Positions 28,538 to 41,134 of a DNA stretch of 64,000 nt are shown here, one piece after another; within the stretch, counting starts at the first letter, position 1, and each line of letters starts with the position of its first letter. This DNA is from Haemophilus haemolyticus (GTDB lineage Bacteria > Pseudomonadota > Gammaproteobacteria > Enterobacterales > Pasteurellaceae): positions 660,501-724,500 of the forward strand of contig NZ_CP031243.1 in assembly GCF_003352385.1 (NCBI RefSeq), in the 5' to 3' direction. Under the pieces are notes generated by a model. It searched no databases, was not told the origin of the DNA, and saw only the letters and a program-made list of their open reading frames with translations. The position numbers and the translations under genes are program-made.

Positions 28538-31123
28538 ATGCAAGAACAATATCGCCCCGATATGATCGAACCAAAGGTTCAACAATATTGGGCAGAAAAT
28601 AAAGTTTTCAAAGCAATCAAAGACGAATCTAAAGAAAAATATTACTGTCTTTCTATGTTCCCATATCCTTCTGGTCGCCTGCATATGGGGCATGTGCGCA
28701 ACTACACTATTGGTGATGTAATTTCTCGTTATCAACGCATGCTAGGCAAAAACGTATTACAACCATTTGGTTGGGATGCTTTCGGCTTACCGGCGGAAGG
28801 GGCCGCAATCAAAAATAAAACTGCGCCTGCTAAATGGACGTACGAAAACATTGCCTACATGAAAAAACAACTTCAGCTTTTAGGCTTTGGTTTCGACTGG
28901 GATCGTGAAATCGCAACCTGTAAACCAGAATACTACAAATGGGAACAATGGTTCTTCACTGAGCTTTACAAAAAAGGCTTGGTGTATAAAAAAACCTCAA
29001 CCGTAAACTGGTGTCCGAACGATGAAACCGTACTCGCAAACGAGCAAGTACACGAAGGTTGTTGCTGGCGTTGTGATACACCTGTGGAACAAAAAGAAAT
29101 CCCACAATGGTTTATCAAAATTACTGACTATGCAGAGCAATTATTAGGTGGTTTAGATACCCTTCCACAATGGCCTGACATGGTAAAAACCATGCAGCGA
29201 AACTGGATCGGTCGTTCTGAAGGGGTAGAAATTACCTTTGATGTTGCAGATACCAACGAAAAAGTAGCGGTTTACACCACGCGTCCAGATACCTTTTACG
29301 GCGTAAGTTATTTAGGGATTGCGGCAGCACATCCATTAGCAAGTTTAGCGGCTCAAAATAATCCTGAATTAGCCGCCTTTATCCAAGAAGCGAAAAACGC
29401 CAAAGTAGCAGAAGCTGATCTTGCAACAATGGAGAAAAAAGGAATGGCAACAGGCTTATTTGCCATTCATCCATTGACAGGTGAAAAATTACCAATTTGG
29501 ATTGCGAATTTCGTGTTAATGCATTACGGTACTGGCGCGGTAATGGCGGTTCCAGCTCACGACCAACGTGACTTTGAATTTGCTCAAAAATACAGTTTGC
29601 CAATTAAACAAGTGATCGCACCGCTTGCAGATGAAGAAATTGATTTAACCAAACAAGCCTTTATTGAACACGGCAAACTCGTTAATTCAGCTGAATTTGA
29701 TGGTAAAAATTTTGATGGTGCTTTCAATGGTATTGCAGATAAATTAGAAAAATTAGGTGTTGGAAAACGTCAAGTGAATTATCGTTTACGTGACTGGGGC
29801 GTTTCTCGCCAACGTTATTGGGGTGCACCAATTCCGATGCTAACCCTTGAAAATGGCGATGTAGTACCTGCACCAATAGAAGATTTACCTATTATTCTGC
29901 CTGAAGATGTGGTCATGGATGGCGTAAAAAGTCCAATTAAAGCAGATCCTAACTGGGCAAAAACAACCCTTAACGGCGCACCAGCGTTAAAAGAAACGGA
30001 TACCTTTGATACCTTTATGGAATCCTCTTGGTATTACGCGCGCTACACTTGCCCACAATATCAAAATGGCATGCTTGATGCGGAAGAAGCAAACTATTGG
30101 TTACCTGTGGATCAATATATCGGTGGTATTGAACACGCAACAATGCACTTGCTTTACTTCCGTTTCTTCCACAAATTATTACGCGATGCGGGATTTGTAA
30201 CCAGTGACGAACCAGCCGATAAATTATTATGTCAAGGTATGGTGCTTGCTGATGCCTTCTACTACACAAGTCCAACCAACGAGCGTATTTGGGTGAGCCC
30301 AACTCAAGTGACTCTTGAGCGTGATGAGAAAGGTCGCATCATTAAAGCCACCGATCCTGAAGGGCGTGAACTAGTCCACAGTGGCATGACCAAAATGTCG
30401 AAATCCAAAAATAACGGTATTGATCCACAAGAAATGGTAGAAAAATATGGTGCTGATACTGTTCGTCTATTTATGATGTTTGCCTCTCCAGCAGAAATGA
30501 CTTTGGAATGGCAAGAATCTGGCGTGGAAGGGGCAAAACGCTTCTTAGGCCGTGTGTGGAATTTGGTGTATCAATATCAACAAAATCCAGCAAAAACTAG
30601 CCTAGATATCACCGCACTTTCAGCCGCGCAAAAAGCGCTTCGTCGTGAAGTACATAAAACCATTGCGAAAGTGAGCGATGATATTGGTCGTCGTCAAACA
30701 TTTAATACTGCGATTGCAGCAGTAATGGAGTTGATGAATAAACTGACTAAGGCTTCCTTAGAAAGCGATCAAGATCGTGCAGTCATGGCGGAAGCATTAA
30801 GTGCAGTTGTGCGTATGCTTTATCCAATTACGCCACATATCTGCTTTGAATTATGGCAAGCGCTAGGAAATGAAAGTAACATCGATACCGCTGAATGGGT
30901 GAAAGCTGATGAAGCCGCAATGGTAGAAGATGAAAAACTCATTGTTGTGCAAGTAAATGGCAAAGTTCGTGGAAAAGTGACTGTCCCAGCAACCTCTTCA
31001 GAAGAAGAAATTAAAGCGACAGCTAAAGCAGATCCTAATGTTGCAAAATTCCTTGATGGAAAAGAAATTCTTAAAGAAATCTATATTCCATTAAAAATGT
31101 TGAATTTTGTGGTTAAACCATAA
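28538..31123 (+). CDS. leuS: Leucyl-tRNA synthetase
   Basis: LeuRS charges tRNA-Leu. The 861-residue product has class I signatures: [13 protein letters not shown] (HIGH box) near residue 41-52 and KMSKSKNNG (KMSKS) near 620. The CP1 editing domain ([22 protein letters not shown], about 220-430, with [10 protein letters not shown]) is intact, so mischarged tRNA should be cleared. The C-terminal anticodon-binding and tail domains end [13 protein letters not shown]-rich leader has an uptake signal 20 bases before the start. Followed by a terminator. Confidence 0.98.
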   Translation: MQEQYRPDMIEPKVQQYWAENKVFKAIKDESKEKYYCLSMFPYPSGRLHMGHVRNYTIGDVISRYQRMLGKNVLQPFGWDAFGLPAEGAAIKNKTAPAKWTYENIAYMKKQLQLLGFGFDWDREIATCKPEYYKWEQWFFTELYKKGLVYKKTSTVNWCPNDETVLANEQVHEGCCWRCDTPVEQKEIPQWFIKITDYAEQLLGGLDTLPQWPDMVKTMQRNWIGRSEGVEITFDVADTNEKVAVYTTRPDTFYGVSYLGIAAAHPLASLAAQNNPELAAFIQEAKNAKVAEADLATMEKKGMATGLFAIHPLTGEKLPIWIANFVLMHYGTGAVMAVPAHDQRDFEFAQKYSLPIKQVIAPLADEEIDLTKQAFIEHGKLVNSAEFDGKNFDGAFNGIADKLEKLGVGKRQVNYRLRDWGVSRQRYWGAPIPMLTLENGDVVPAPIEDLPIILPEDVVMDGVKSPIKADPNWAKTTLNGAPALKETDTFDTFMESSWYYARYTCPQYQNGMLDAEEANYWLPVDQYIGGIEHATMHLLYFRFFHKLLRDAGFVTSDEPADKLLCQGMVLADAFYYTSPTNERIWVSPTQVTLERDEKGRIIKATDPEGRELVHSGMTKMSKSKNNGIDPQEMVEKYGADTVRLFMMFASPAEMTLEWQESGVEGAKRFLGRVWNLVYQYQQNPAKTSLDITALSAAQKALRREVHKTIAKVSDDIGRRQTFNTAIAAVMELMNKLTKASLESDQDRAVMAEALSAVVRMLYPITPHICFELWQALGNESNIDTAEWVKADEAAMVEDEKLIVVQVNGKVRGKVTVPATSSEEEIKATAKADPNVAKFLDGKEILKEIYIPLKMLNFVVKP

Positions 31124-31127
31124 TCCG

Positions 31128-31170
31128 TAGAATCTGTGGAATATTGATATTTCACAGATTCTATCTTTAT
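31128..31170 (+). terminator. Terminator after leuS
   Basis: TAGAATCTGTGGAA and TTTCACAGATTCTA (ending 31163) form a long stem around ATTGATA, followed by TCTTTATT. LptE transcription probably starts anew after it. Confidence 0.8.
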
Positions 31171-31218
31171 TAGTGTATGAATTTTAAATTTATACACTTC
31201 ACAATAAAGGTAATTTTT

Positions 31219-31722
31219 ATGATTAAATCAATCAAAGCGTTGTTTATTGTAGCAAGCATTACCGCGCTTTCTGCTTGCGGCTGGCATTTTCAAAACGGTA
31301 CATTAATTCCACAAGAATTACGTACTCTTACATTTGAAAGCCCTGATCCATACAGCGAAATGTCAGTGGCGATGCGTAATCAGTTACAAGCGAACAATGT
31401 TCAACTCGTCAATCCGACTCAAGGCATTCCTGTTTTACGCATCAATAAATTCCGCACAAATGATGAAGTCGCGTCTGTATTTAAACGCGGACGTGAAGCT
31501 GAAAAAGTATTGATGTTAGAAGTGGAAGCAAGCATTCGTTTAGCGAATGGTGAAAGCCACCCAATCACGGCAAAAGTCAACCGCACTTTCTTTGATAACT
31601 CTCGCGCAGCATTAGCTAAATCCGCCGAACGAGAAGTAATTTGGAATGATATGCGGGAACAAGCTGCACGTCAGCTCATTACTAAAATGGTTGCATTAGA
31701 AAAACAAGTGAAAAACAAATAA
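31219..31722 (+). CDS. lptE: LPS-assembly lipoprotein LptE
   Basis: LptE plugs the LptD barrel and helps insert LPS into the outer leaflet. I start at [22 protein letters not shown] (31219): it yields a lipoprotein signal with lipobox LSAC, and AAAGG lies about 12 bases upstream. The 167-residue product has the family features [20 protein letters not shown] and [14 protein letters not shown]. The stop overlaps the holA start (TAATG), so the two are translationally coupled as in E. coli. Confidence 0.94.
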   Translation: MIKSIKALFIVASITALSACGWHFQNGTLIPQELRTLTFESPDPYSEMSVAMRNQLQANNVQLVNPTQGIPVLRINKFRTNDEVASVFKRGREAEKVLMLEVEASIRLANGESHPITAKVNRTFFDNSRAALAKSAEREVIWNDMREQAARQLITKMVALEKQVKNK

Positions 31723-32756
31723 TGAATCGCATCTTCCCTGAGCAACTTAATCAACATCTTTCCCAACGTTTAGCCAAAGTTTACTTTTTGGTAGGACAAG
31801 ATCCCTTGTTACTGAGTGAAAATGAAGATGCCATTTATAAAACAGCCAACCAACAAGGATTCGATGAAAAAAATAGCATACAGATTGATAGCCAAACTGA
31901 CTGGGCACAACTCATAGAATCCTGTCAGTCCATAGGATTGTTTTTTAATAAACAAGTCATGGTATTAAATTTACCTGAAAATTTCACCGCACTTTTACAG
32001 AAAAATCTGCAAGAATTTATTTCGGTTCTACATGACGATATCTTGCTGATTTTACAAATTGCAAAGCTAGCAAAAGCAAATGAAAACCAAGCATGGTTTG
32101 TTGAACTAAACCAATATGAAACCAGTGCAATTCTTGTAAATTGCCAAACACCTACGGCTGAAAATCTCCCTCGTTGGGTAAAAAATCGTACCAAAGCGAT
32201 GGGATTAGACGCTGATGATGAAGCAATCCAACAACTTTGTTATAGTTATGAAAACAATCTGCTCGCACTCAAGCAAACTTTGCAGCTTTTAGATTTACTT
32301 CATCCCGATCATAAACTTAATTACAATCGTGTTATTAGCGTGGTGGAACAATCCTCAATTTTTACACCATTTCAATGGATTGATGCGTTGCTTGTTGGAA
32401 AGGCAAATCGTGCCAAACGCATTTTAAAAGGGTTACAAGCTGAAGATGTGCAACCTGTTATTTTATTACGCACACTACAGCGAGAATTATTTACGTTGCT
32501 TGAACTTACCAAACCACAGCAACGTATTGTGACAAAGGAAAAACTTCCAACTCAACAAATTAAGACTGAATTTGACCGTCTAAAAATCTGGCAAAATCGC
32601 CGACCGCTCTTTTTAAGTGTGATTCAACGTTTAACCTATCAAAAGCTCTACGAAATTATCCAAGAGCTCGCCAATATTGAACGTCTTGCTAAACAAGAAT
32701 TTAGCGATGAAGTGTGGATTAAACTCGCTGATTTGTCTGTGAAAATTTGTTTGTAA
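31722..32756 (+). CDS. holA: DNA polymerase III delta subunit
   Basis: HolA (delta) opens the beta sliding clamp in the clamp loader. The 344-residue product has the family start [33 protein letters not shown], a helical C-terminal collar domain, and the pattern PFQWIDALLVGKANRAKRIL. Its start overlaps the lptE stop by one base. An uptake signal-like ACCGCACTT lies inside the gene near 31986. Confidence 0.95.
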   Translation: MNRIFPEQLNQHLSQRLAKVYFLVGQDPLLLSENEDAIYKTANQQGFDEKNSIQIDSQTDWAQLIESCQSIGLFFNKQVMVLNLPENFTALLQKNLQEFISVLHDDILLILQIAKLAKANENQAWFVELNQYETSAILVNCQTPTAENLPRWVKNRTKAMGLDADDEAIQQLCYSYENNLLALKQTLQLLDLLHPDHKLNYNRVISVVEQSSIFTPFQWIDALLVGKANRAKRILKGLQAEDVQPVILLRTLQRELFTLLELTKPQQRIVTKEKLPTQQIKTEFDRLKIWQNRRPLFLSVIQRLTYQKLYEIIQELANIERLAKQEFSDEVWIKLADLSVKICL

Positions 32757-32843
32757 TCGCTATTGTTTTTTTTTTTCACTAAAATGGTACAATAAGTCGC
32801 CACTTTGGCAATAACTTTATTAATTAACTTTCGTGAGGATATC

Positions 32844-33110
32844 ATGATGAAAAAAACACTAGCTACACTTATTTTAATGGGATTTGGTTTTTCAGCTTCT
32901 GCAGCTGATTTGTCTGCAAGTTGTAAAACTTATTTCGCTGAAATTGATTCTTTCTTAGCATCAATGCCAGCTGCGCAAGCAAATGCGATGAAAGCTCAAT
33001 ATGAATCAAGCAAACAACAATTTGCATCAATGCCCGTAGCGGCACAAGATCAGGCTTGTAATCAAGCGGCAGAGCAACTTAAACAAATGAAAGCCGCAAT
33101 GCCGAAATAA
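32844..33110 (+). CDS. Small periplasmic protein, DUF5339-like
   Basis: I start at 32844 (MMKKTLATLILMGFGFSASA), giving a clean signal peptide; TGAGGA lies 9 bases upstream. The mature part is about 68 residues, rich in Ala, Gln and Met, with two cysteines (SASCKTYFAEID and DQACNQAAEQ) that could form a disulfide. The pattern fits the small DUF5339 family I associate with Pasteurellaceae; function unknown. It follows holA by 90 bases and has its own terminator. A helical periplasmic protein is all that can be claimed. Confidence 0.8.
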   Translation: MMKKTLATLILMGFGFSASAADLSASCKTYFAEIDSFLASMPAAQANAMKAQYESSKQQFASMPVAAQDQACNQAAEQLKQMKAAMPK

Positions 33111-33136
33111 TTTGAAAAAATCAATAGATGTTATAT

Positions 33137-33165
33137 AAACCCTAGTCTGACTAGGGTTTTATTTT
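33137..33165. terminator. Bidirectional terminator between the DUF5339 gene and mutT
   Basis: AAACCCTAGTC and GACTAGGGTTT (loop included) form a stem between two convergent genes, followed by TATTTTAT on the plus strand. Confidence 0.8.
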
Positions 33166-33572
33166 ATGGGATGGAGAGCTTCATTCAATAAGCGATGAAT
33201 TAATTTAGCATTAGCTGGTGGGAACTGTCCGGCATCCAATGCGCGTTGCTCAACCCAAAAACCTTCTTGCCCTTCTCGCCCAAAAGGCTCACCAATCCAT
33301 TCATCTACGACATAAAAGAAAAAAGAAATAATCTTTGTTGGATATTCGAATTGGAAGCGCTCGTAAAGTTCAGCATTTAATACCACAATGCCAATTTCCT
33401 CTTCCAGTTCACGTTTTAAAGCCTGTTCTGGGGTTTCTCCCGCATCCACTTTTCCACCGGGAAATTCTAAAGATTGGGCAAAATCCTGTCCTTCTAAACG
33501 CTGCGTTAAATAGATCTGCCCAAACTCATTACGAATAATACCTGCAGCGACTTGTATAATTTTTTTATCCAT
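33159..33572 (-). CDS. mutT: 8-oxo-dGTP diphosphatase MutT
   Basis: MutT removes oxidised dGTP from the nucleotide pool and prevents A:T to C:G changes. The 137 residues contain the complete Nudix box GGKVDAGETPEQALKRELEEEIGI (here cited in part: GGKVDAGE, RELEEEIG) at about 39-61, and VAAGIIRNEFGQIYLTQR before it. It follows secA on the same strand as in E. coli, separated by a hairpin of paired uptake signals. Confidence 0.95.
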   Translation of the reverse strand: MDKKIIQVAAGIIRNEFGQIYLTQRLEGQDFAQSLEFPGGKVDAGETPEQALKRELEEEIGIVVLNAELYERFQFEYPTKIISFFFYVVDEWIGEPFGREGQEGFWVEQRALDAGQFPPANAKLIHRLLNEALHPIK

Positions 33573-33600
33573 TTTTTCTATCCAATAGCACCTATGAAAA

Positions 33601-33626
33601 AAGTGCGGTGAAAAATCACCGCACTT
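33601..33626. terminator. Hairpin of two inverted uptake signals between secA and mutT
   Basis: AAGTGCGGTGA and TCACCGCACTT form an 11-bp stem with loop AAAA, with TTTGG after it on the plus strand and TTTTTTC on the minus strand. Paired uptake signals acting as terminators are well known in Haemophilus. Here it would limit secA read-through into mutT. Confidence 0.8.
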
Positions 33627-33633
33627 TGGCTAA

Positions 33634-36342
33634 TCATTGATGACGAGCAGCACGACTGCCATGACAATGCTTGTATTTTTTACCCGAACCACAAGGACAA
33701 GGCTCATTGCGTCCAATACGACGTTCTGAATAATCTTCAGAATCTGGATTTTGGATTGCCTGATCATTTTCATCCACAGGTAAATTATTTTGATTGATAC
33801 GAGCAGCCATTTCTTGACGAGCTCGTTCAGCTTCTTCCATTTCTTCTTGAGTACGCACACGTACACGCGTTAACGTCGTGATAACGTGATGTTTTAAAGA
33901 ATCTAACATTTCCGTAAACATGCGGAAAGATTCTTTTTTATACTCTTGTTTTGGATCTTTTTGCGCATAACCGCGTAAATGAATACCTTGGCGTAAATAA
34001 TCCATCGCCGCTAAGTGCTCTTTCCAAAGCTCATCTAGGGTTTGTAACATGACACCTTTTTCAAAGTTGCGTATAGTTTCTTCACCAGCTAGTGCTTCTT
34101 TTTCTTTATATTCTTTTTCGGCGACTTCTACGATGCGTTCACGCAAGTTTTCTTCGTGTAGATTATTATCTTCTTCCAGCCAATGAGAAATTGGTAATTC
34201 CATACCAAACTCTTGAGCCAAACGTTCCTCAAGCCCTTTAATATCCCATTGTTCTTCCAAAGATTGCGGTGGAATATATTGATCAATCACGCTATTAAAT
34301 ACATCGTGGCGAATGGCGTTGATAGTTTCAGAAATATCATCATTATCAAGCAAATAATTGCGTTGCTCATAAATTGCATGACGTTGGTCATTTGCCACAT
34401 CATCATATTCAAGTAGGTTTTTACGACCATCGAAATGGAAGGCCTCAACTTTTGCTTGAGCTGATGCAATCACTTTCGCCAACATTTTCGATTCCATAGC
34501 CTCACCAGGCACTGTGAACGCTTTACGCATTAAATTAAGTTTACCTTCATTTAAATAAATGCGCATTAAGCCATCTTCCAAAGAAAGATAGAAGCGAGAA
34601 GAACCAGGGTCACCTTGACGGCCAGAACGACCACGCAACTGGTTATCGATACGGCGAGATTCATGACGCTCTGTACCGATAATATGCAAACCACCTGCTT
34701 TCATTACAATCTCGTGGTTCTTTTCCCACTCAGCTTTAAGCGCTTCAATTTGTTCTTGAGTTGGATTTTCTAATTTAGCAGCTTGTGCTTTCCAGTTACC
34801 CCCAAGGATAATATCCGTACCACGACCCGCCATATTCGTTGCGATAGTTACCGCACCAGGATAACCAGCTTCTGCCACGATTTCCGCTTCTTGTTGATGG
34901 AATTTCGCATTCAATACATTATGTTTGATGCCCGCTTTATCTAAAGCCTTAGATAATTCTTCCGATTTTTCTACTGAAATCGTCCCCACTAATACTGGTT
35001 GTTGGCGTTCTACACAATCTTTGATATCTTCAATAATCGCATTAAATTTATATTGTTCATTTTCAAACATCACATCTGTGCGATCATCACGAATCATTGG
35101 GCGGTTTGTTGGAATCACAACAGTTTCCAATCCGTAAATTTGTTGGAACTCAAACGCTTCGGTATCCGCAGTCCCCGTCATACCTGCAAGACGCTCATAT
35201 AAACGGAAGTAGTTTTGGTAAGAAATTGACGCAACAGTTTGGTTTTCGCTCTTAATTTCCACCCCTTCTTTTGCCTCAATGGCTTGGTGTAAACCATCTG
35301 ACCAGCGACGACCTGCCATTGTTCGACCCGTATGTTCATCAACAATCACGATTTCACCATCTTTCACAATGTAATCGACATCTTTTTCAAACAATGTGTG
35401 CGCACGCAAGGCAGCCATAACATGATGAAGCAATACGATTCGACCAGGAGAATACAAAGAATCACCTTCTGGCATTAAACCTTGCGCAATCAACCAATCT
35501 TCCACTTTTTCTTGGCCACGTTCAGTTAAATGTGCCTGTTTAGACTTAAGATCTAAAGTAAAGTCCCCTTCGCCTTGGTATTCTTCCGTATCTTCTTTTT
35601 CTTGTTTAATTAAGTTTGGAATCAGTTTATTGACTGCAATATAAAGCGCAGAACTATCTTCAGCTTGACCAGAAATAATCAATGGCGTACGTGCTTCATC
35701 AATTAAGATGGAATCCACTTCATCCACCAGCGCATAACCTAAAGTACGTTGGAAACGTTCTTCTTTTGAGTGGGCTAAGTTGTCACGTAAGTAGTCAAAA
35801 CCAAGTTCACTATTGGTTGCATAAGTAATATCTGCTGCATAAGCTGCTCGTTTTTCTTCAGGCGGTAAACCAGGAATATTTACGCCTACACTCATGCCCA
35901 AAAATTCAAATAATGGACGGTTTGTTTCTGCATCTCGTCGAGCAAGATAATCATTCACCGTCACAACATGAACGCCTTTACCTTCAAGTGCAATTAAATA
36001 ACAAGGCAAAGTTGCAGTTAATGTTTTACCTTCACCAGTGCGCATTTCTGCGATACAGCGATTAGTCAATACCATCCCACCAATAAGCTGAACATCAAAA
36101 TGTCTCATACCAAGCACGCGCTTACTTGCTTCACGTACTGTTGCGAATGCTTCTGGTAAAATTTGTTGCAAAGTTTCGCCCGCACTTAAACGATCACGAA
36201 ACTCTTGTGTTTTTGCTTTTAATTCATCATCACTTAATGCCTCAAAAGCTGGCTCCATTTTATTAATTTTAACGACTTGTTTTTTTAATTTACGTAGAAT
36301 GCGTTCATTACGACTGCCAAAAATTCTTGTTAAAATGCTCAT
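33634..36342 (-). CDS. secA: Preprotein translocase ATPase SecA
   Basis: SecA drives unfolded proteins through SecYEG with ATP. The 902-residue product contains Walker [10 protein letters not shown], the DEAD-like [32 protein letters not shown] and [11 protein letters not shown], and ends in the zinc-binding tail [16 protein letters not shown]. It lies downstream of secM on the same strand, with 124 bases between, where ribosome stalling in secM would expose the secA start. Confidence 0.98.
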   Translation of the reverse strand: MSILTRIFGSRNERILRKLKKQVVKINKMEPAFEALSDDELKAKTQEFRDRLSAGETLQQILPEAFATVREASKRVLGMRHFDVQLIGGMVLTNRCIAEMRTGEGKTLTATLPCYLIALEGKGVHVVTVNDYLARRDAETNRPLFEFLGMSVGVNIPGLPPEEKRAAYAADITYATNSELGFDYLRDNLAHSKEERFQRTLGYALVDEVDSILIDEARTPLIISGQAEDSSALYIAVNKLIPNLIKQEKEDTEEYQGEGDFTLDLKSKQAHLTERGQEKVEDWLIAQGLMPEGDSLYSPGRIVLLHHVMAALRAHTLFEKDVDYIVKDGEIVIVDEHTGRTMAGRRWSDGLHQAIEAKEGVEIKSENQTVASISYQNYFRLYERLAGMTGTADTEAFEFQQIYGLETVVIPTNRPMIRDDRTDVMFENEQYKFNAIIEDIKDCVERQQPVLVGTISVEKSEELSKALDKAGIKHNVLNAKFHQQEAEIVAEAGYPGAVTIATNMAGRGTDIILGGNWKAQAAKLENPTQEQIEALKAEWEKNHEIVMKAGGLHIIGTERHESRRIDNQLRGRSGRQGDPGSSRFYLSLEDGLMRIYLNEGKLNLMRKAFTVPGEAMESKMLAKVIASAQAKVEAFHFDGRKNLLEYDDVANDQRHAIYEQRNYLLDNDDISETINAIRHDVFNSVIDQYIPPQSLEEQWDIKGLEERLAQEFGMELPISHWLEEDNNLHEENLRERIVEVAEKEYKEKEALAGEETIRNFEKGVMLQTLDELWKEHLAAMDYLRQGIHLRGYAQKDPKQEYKKESFRMFTEMLDSLKHHVITTLTRVRVRTQEEMEEAERARQEMAARINQNNLPVDENDQAIQNPDSEDYSERRIGRNEPCPCGSGKKYKHCHGSRAARHQ

Positions 36343-36466
36343 AATTTCTCTTTTTAAATATATAAGTTAAATAGTTAAATGCTTATGAAATATTTTATTT
36401 CATGCACAATAATTTTTTAAAATATCGCTATTTCAATAGCAATATTCTTCACAAAAAACAGAAAAA

Positions 36467-36772
36467 TTAAATAAGCAAGGGGCCTGCTCGAATTGGTGCA
36501 CTAAGATTCAACGCTTCAGCAAAAAAGTGCGGTTGAATTTTAAGTTGTTTTTCAGTTTGGTGGGAAATTGAAGGTTGAGGAATGGCTTGTCGTTGCACTT
36601 CACGTGAAACTTTTACCGTCTCTAACGCTTGTTGAATGGAAACACTCGAGGAATAATTTTCCGCATTATTTTGATTTTCAAAACTTTGTGCGTTAGGCAA
36701 AGCAAAAATCGCGATGATACTTAAAAGTAATCGCGACCAAAAATTCGGTTTGACAGTGCCTGAAATCATCAT
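36467..36772 (-). CDS. secM: Short SecM arrest peptide controlling secA
   Basis: This 101-residue product begins with a long signal-like N-terminus (hydrophobic SRLLLSIIAIFALPNAQS at 13-30) and ends SAPIRAGPLLI. The IRAGP at 94-98 is the key part of the E. coli SecM stall sequence (FxxxxWIxxxxGIRAGP), three codons before the stop as compared with four in E. coli. The upstream Phe-Trp-Ile pattern is not conserved; FFAEALNL stands in that place. Its position directly before secA fits a translation-arrest regulator that senses secretion capacity. E. coli SecM has 170 residues, so this is a strongly shortened form. An uptake signal lies inside the coding region. Confidence 0.85.
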   Translation of the reverse strand: MMISGTVKPNFWSRLLLSIIAIFALPNAQSFENQNNAENYSSSVSIQQALETVKVSREVQRQAIPQPSISHQTEKQLKIQPHFFAEALNLSAPIRAGPLLI

Positions 36773-36847
36773 CTCGTTGTTTATTATGAAAATTGCGTGT
36801 ATTGTAGCGGAAATCTAAACTAATGTCATTTACTGGGGGCAGACTTT

Positions 36848-37162
36848 ATGGAAAACAAGGCTGAGCGTTATCAAAAAGCAGTCAATATTATGGATGTGCT
36901 TGAGCAATCGCCCTTTGCCAAAATAATGAAAAAAGGTCTTGCTATCAATGAACTCAATCAAAAATTTAACCGCATTTTTCCACAGGAATTTCACGGCAAA
37001 TTTCGTATTGGTAATATGATAGATAACTCAATTTTTATTGAGACAGCAAATGCGATCGTTCGCCAAGGAATTTTATTCAGACAGACAGAATTGTTGAAAC
37101 TCATTCAAGAAGAATTTCCGCAGGTAAAACGACTTGAGATAACAATAAACCCTGGTTTTTAA
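36848..37162 (+). CDS. DUF721 protein, DciA-like
   Basis: The 104-residue product matches DUF721 (DciA) in IFPQEFHGKFRIGNMIDNSIFIETANAIVRQGILFRQTELLKLI, including the beta-alpha core. DciA loads or stimulates the replicative helicase DnaB in bacteria lacking DnaC, and in gammaproteobacteria it is often next to secM-secA, as here, where it is divergent from secM. The protein is short, lacking the long disordered C-terminus of some DciA proteins. It has a GGGG-type ribosome site (GGGGGCAG) some 12 bases upstream. Confidence 0.8.
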   Translation: MENKAERYQKAVNIMDVLEQSPFAKIMKKGLAINELNQKFNRIFPQEFHGKFRIGNMIDNSIFIETANAIVRQGILFRQTELLKLIQEEFPQVKRLEITINPGF

Positions 37163-37195
37163 AAGCTAAGAATAGGAGAAAATGGAGATTTAATA

Positions 37196-38562
<1,367 letters not shown>

Positions 38563-38571
38563 AAAAATCTC

Positions 38572-39378
38572 CTATTTTATTACCGCACTTTTGCGTGAAT
38601 ACGCCCAAGCCATAATTAAGGCACCACCAATAATCATCGGTAAGCAAAGCGCTTGTCCTCTTGTAATGACCCCAAAGAAATTTTCAACTTCAGGTTCACG
38701 CACATATTCCACAATAAAACGGAAGATGCCATAACCAATTAAGAATAAGCCAGCAACAGAGCCCATTGGACGTGGTTTTTTAATAAAAATATTCAGAATT
38801 GCAAACAACACTATTCCTTCTAAAAAGGCTTCATAAAGTTGTGATGGATGACGAGGAAGTAAGAGCGGATCATTTGGGAAAATCATTGCCCAAGGCACAT
38901 CCGTTTCGCGTCCCCATAGCTCAAGATTAATGAAATTACCAATTCTACCTAAACCTAAACCAAACGGAATCAAAGGCGCGACAAAATCAGCGGTTTGCCA
39001 AAAATTACGTTTTTGTGAATAAGACGTCCAAATCATAGCAACAATTACACCAATTAAGCCACCGTGGAACGACATTCCACCTTCCCAAACACGGAATAAA
39101 TAAAGTGGTTCTTGTAAGAAATGATCGAGATTATAGAAAAATACATCGCCAACACGTCCGCCAATAAATACGCCCATAAAACCGTTGAAAAGTAAGGTAT
39201 CAACCTGATCCACTGTCCAACCGCTATTTGGGCGATTAGCACGGCGAACCGCAAGCCAGCGTGCAAAAATAAAACCCAAAAGGTACATCAAACCATACCA
39301 ACGTAAGCCGATATTGCTATCACCAAGAGTAAAAATAGTTGGATCAAAATGAGGCAGAAGCAAATAATTTGAATTCAT
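38572..39378 (-). CDS. lgt: Prolipoprotein diacylglyceryl transferase
   Basis: Lgt adds the diacylglyceryl group from phosphatidylglycerol to the lipobox cysteine of prelipoproteins. The 268-residue protein has seven membrane helices and the signature [32 protein letters not shown] includes the essential His. Y near [13 protein letters not shown] is the conserved Tyr. The start [19 protein letters not shown] fits the family. First of the lgt-thyA-tadA run, 8 bases after the TauE-type permease. Confidence 0.97.
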   Translation of the reverse strand: MNSNYLLLPHFDPTIFTLGDSNIGLRWYGLMYLLGFIFARWLAVRRANRPNSGWTVDQVDTLLFNGFMGVFIGGRVGDVFFYNLDHFLQEPLYLFRVWEGGMSFHGGLIGVIVAMIWTSYSQKRNFWQTADFVAPLIPFGLGLGRIGNFINLELWGRETDVPWAMIFPNDPLLLPRHPSQLYEAFLEGIVLFAILNIFIKKPRPMGSVAGLFLIGYGIFRFIVEYVREPEVENFFGVITRGQALCLPMIIGGALIMAWAYSRKSAVIK

Positions 39379-39386
39379 AATCTTCT

Positions 39387-40184
39387 CTATCTAGTGAACA
39401 TATCAATAGCAATGATAATTAAGAAAAGTGCAAACCCTTTCTTTAAGGTTGGCACGGGTAATTTTGAAGTAGCTGTTGCACCAAGTTTTGACGTGAAAAA
39501 CGATGTTGCTGTAATACATAACACTGCAGGGAAATAAATGTAGCCTAAAGAATATTCTGGCATTGTAGCATTCCCCCAGCCACTTAACATAAAACTGAAC
39601 ATTCCAGAAGTTCCGAGTAACATGCCACAGAAAGCCGAGGAACCAATGGCCTTTTTTATATCGATACCACGAGAATTTAAAAACGGCACAATAAATCCAC
39701 CACCGCCAATACCTGCCGCACTGGATGCCATACCAATTAAAATACCCCCGATAATAGATGATTGAGTAGTCAAAGGTTTAACTGCTTTATTTGTCTTAGG
39801 TTTAATCGATAAAACCATTTTTACCGCAAGATAAACTACTAAACAGGCAAATAATTTACTAGAAATATAGCGATCAAGTTTTCCGATAAATAAACCACAA
39901 ATAAAGACACTAAGCATAATGCTCGGAGCGAGAACTTTCACCGCACTCCACACAACATTACCTAACTTATGATGTCGTTGAGCCGAAGAAAAGCCAGTAA
40001 TAACAATCGTTGCGAAAGAAGTTCCAAGTGCGGTAGACATTAATAAAGATTCAGGCACGCCCACCATTGGCAATAAGTACACTAACACAGGAACAATCAG
40101 CAATCCGCCGCCAATACCAAAAAGCCCCGCAAAAAAGCCAGCAACCGCACCCACAAGCAAACAAAGTAAAATAAAGCTAAGCAT
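39387..40184 (-). CDS. TauE/SafE family permease
   Basis: The 265-residue protein has about eight hydrophobic helices in two related halves, each with a Gly-rich motif: [19 protein letters not shown] near the start and [19 protein letters not shown] in the middle. This is the TauE/SafE family (formerly DUF81), which export sulfite, sulfoacetate or related anions. The substrate here is unknown. The start overlaps the rppH stop region by one base, so they are coupled. Confidence 0.88.
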   Translation of the reverse strand: MLSFILLCLLVGAVAGFFAGLFGIGGGLLIVPVLVYLLPMVGVPESLLMSTALGTSFATIVITGFSSAQRHHKLGNVVWSAVKVLAPSIMLSVFICGLFIGKLDRYISSKLFACLVVYLAVKMVLSIKPKTNKAVKPLTTQSSIIGGILIGMASSAAGIGGGGFIVPFLNSRGIDIKKAIGSSAFCGMLLGTSGMFSFMLSGWGNATMPEYSLGYIYFPAVLCITATSFFTSKLGATATSKLPVPTLKKGFALFLIIIAIDMFTR

Positions 40185-40774
40185 TATGAATTCCTTGTTT
40201 TATTGAAAGAACGTTTTGGAAATTTTGAACCATTATATTTTTTAGGATGAATATAAGATTTTTGCTCCAATTCTCGTGCAGGTTGATATACAGGAGGATT
40301 TTCTGAGAACAACACGCCCGAAAACTCTTTCATCGCTTTGCGATACACTTCTTTTTTGAACGACACGACTTGACGAACAGGATACCAAAAACTCACCCAA
40401 CGCCATCCATCAAATTCTGGCGATTTGGTTGTTTGCATATTGATATTTTTTTCATCGCCAACAAGCTGCAACAAAAACCAGCGTTGTTTTTGCCCTATAC
40501 ACATCGGTTTGCTGTCATAACGCAACAAACGTTTTGGTAATTTATAACGCAACCAATGCTTAGATACATATAAAATGCGCACATCTTTAGGCTGTAGACC
40601 AACTTCCTCGTACAGTTCGCGATACATCGCTTGCTCGGCACTTTCATTATCATTAATGCCACCTTGCGGAAACTGCCACGAATTTTGCCCACAGCGCTTC
40701 GCCCAAAGCACTTGCCCGTTGCGATTACAAATCACAATACCCACATTTGGACGGTAGCCATCAAAATCGATCAC
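40184..40774 (-). CDS. rppH: RNA pyrophosphohydrolase RppH
   Basis: RppH removes pyrophosphate from 5'-triphosphate mRNA and so starts RNase E decay. The 196-residue product contains the Nudix box [23 protein letters not shown], the family start [23 protein letters not shown], and SWQFPQGG. The C-terminal 30 residues are basic ([16 protein letters not shown]). A promoter is expected in the 40775-41300 gap, which also contains DnaA-box-like sequences. Confidence 0.95.
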   Translation of the reverse strand: MIDFDGYRPNVGIVICNRNGQVLWAKRCGQNSWQFPQGGINDNESAEQAMYRELYEEVGLQPKDVRILYVSKHWLRYKLPKRLLRYDSKPMCIGQKQRWFLLQLVGDEKNINMQTTKSPEFDGWRWVSFWYPVRQVVSFKKEVYRKAMKEFSGVLFSENPPVYQPARELEQKSYIHPKKYNGSKFPKRSFNKTRNS

Positions 40775-40879
40775 TATCGTTTTACCTTAAATTTTTCATA
40801 TAAAAATAGTCTGCAGATTGTTTCATAAATCAGTGTTTTTATCAACCAACGGGCGGATTACACAATAAAATACACAGAT

Positions 40880-41134
40880 TGTGGATAACATTGTGAATAA
40901 CGGATTTCTGATTGTGAATTGATCACGTAAAAACAGAGCGGGATCCTTATCTCATCAAACTTAAAAAATAAATTGAGTTATTTTCGATCTAAAAATCTAA
41001 AGAAAAAATAAACCGCACTTTTTACATACAAAAATAGAAGAAAGTGCGGTAAAAAAATACAATTTTTAAAGGGACGCCATTCACCAAAGATCTTTTAACA
41101 ATCTCTTTGAGTTATTCAATATTTCTGTGGATAA
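40880..41134. other. Cluster of DnaA-box-like sequences in a 525-base gap
   Basis: The gap 40775-41300 contains no gene. It holds two exact TGTGGATAA sites (40880-40888, 41126-41134; complement TTATCCACA, the strongest DnaA-box form), TGTGAATAA (40892-40900), which also fits TTWTNCACA, and a weaker TGTGAATTG (40913-40921). GATC occurs at about 40921, 40942, 40986 and 41089, with AT-rich stretches between. This is origin-like composition, but it is only one gap and could be a DnaA-titration or rppH control region; the chromosomal oriC should be elsewhere. Confidence 0.5.
41012..41050. repeat. Inverted pair of uptake signals
   Basis: ACCGCACTT at 41012-41020 and AAGTGCGGT at 41042-41050 are inverted with a 21-base loop, followed by AAAAAAA. 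It may act as a weak terminator and as a DNA-uptake site. Confidence 0.8.

Noticed and set aside
40880-41134. Calling this region the chromosomal origin oriC
   Set aside because: DnaA boxes are present, but arrangement next to rppH and ampD is not the known oriC context and skew cannot be computed here.
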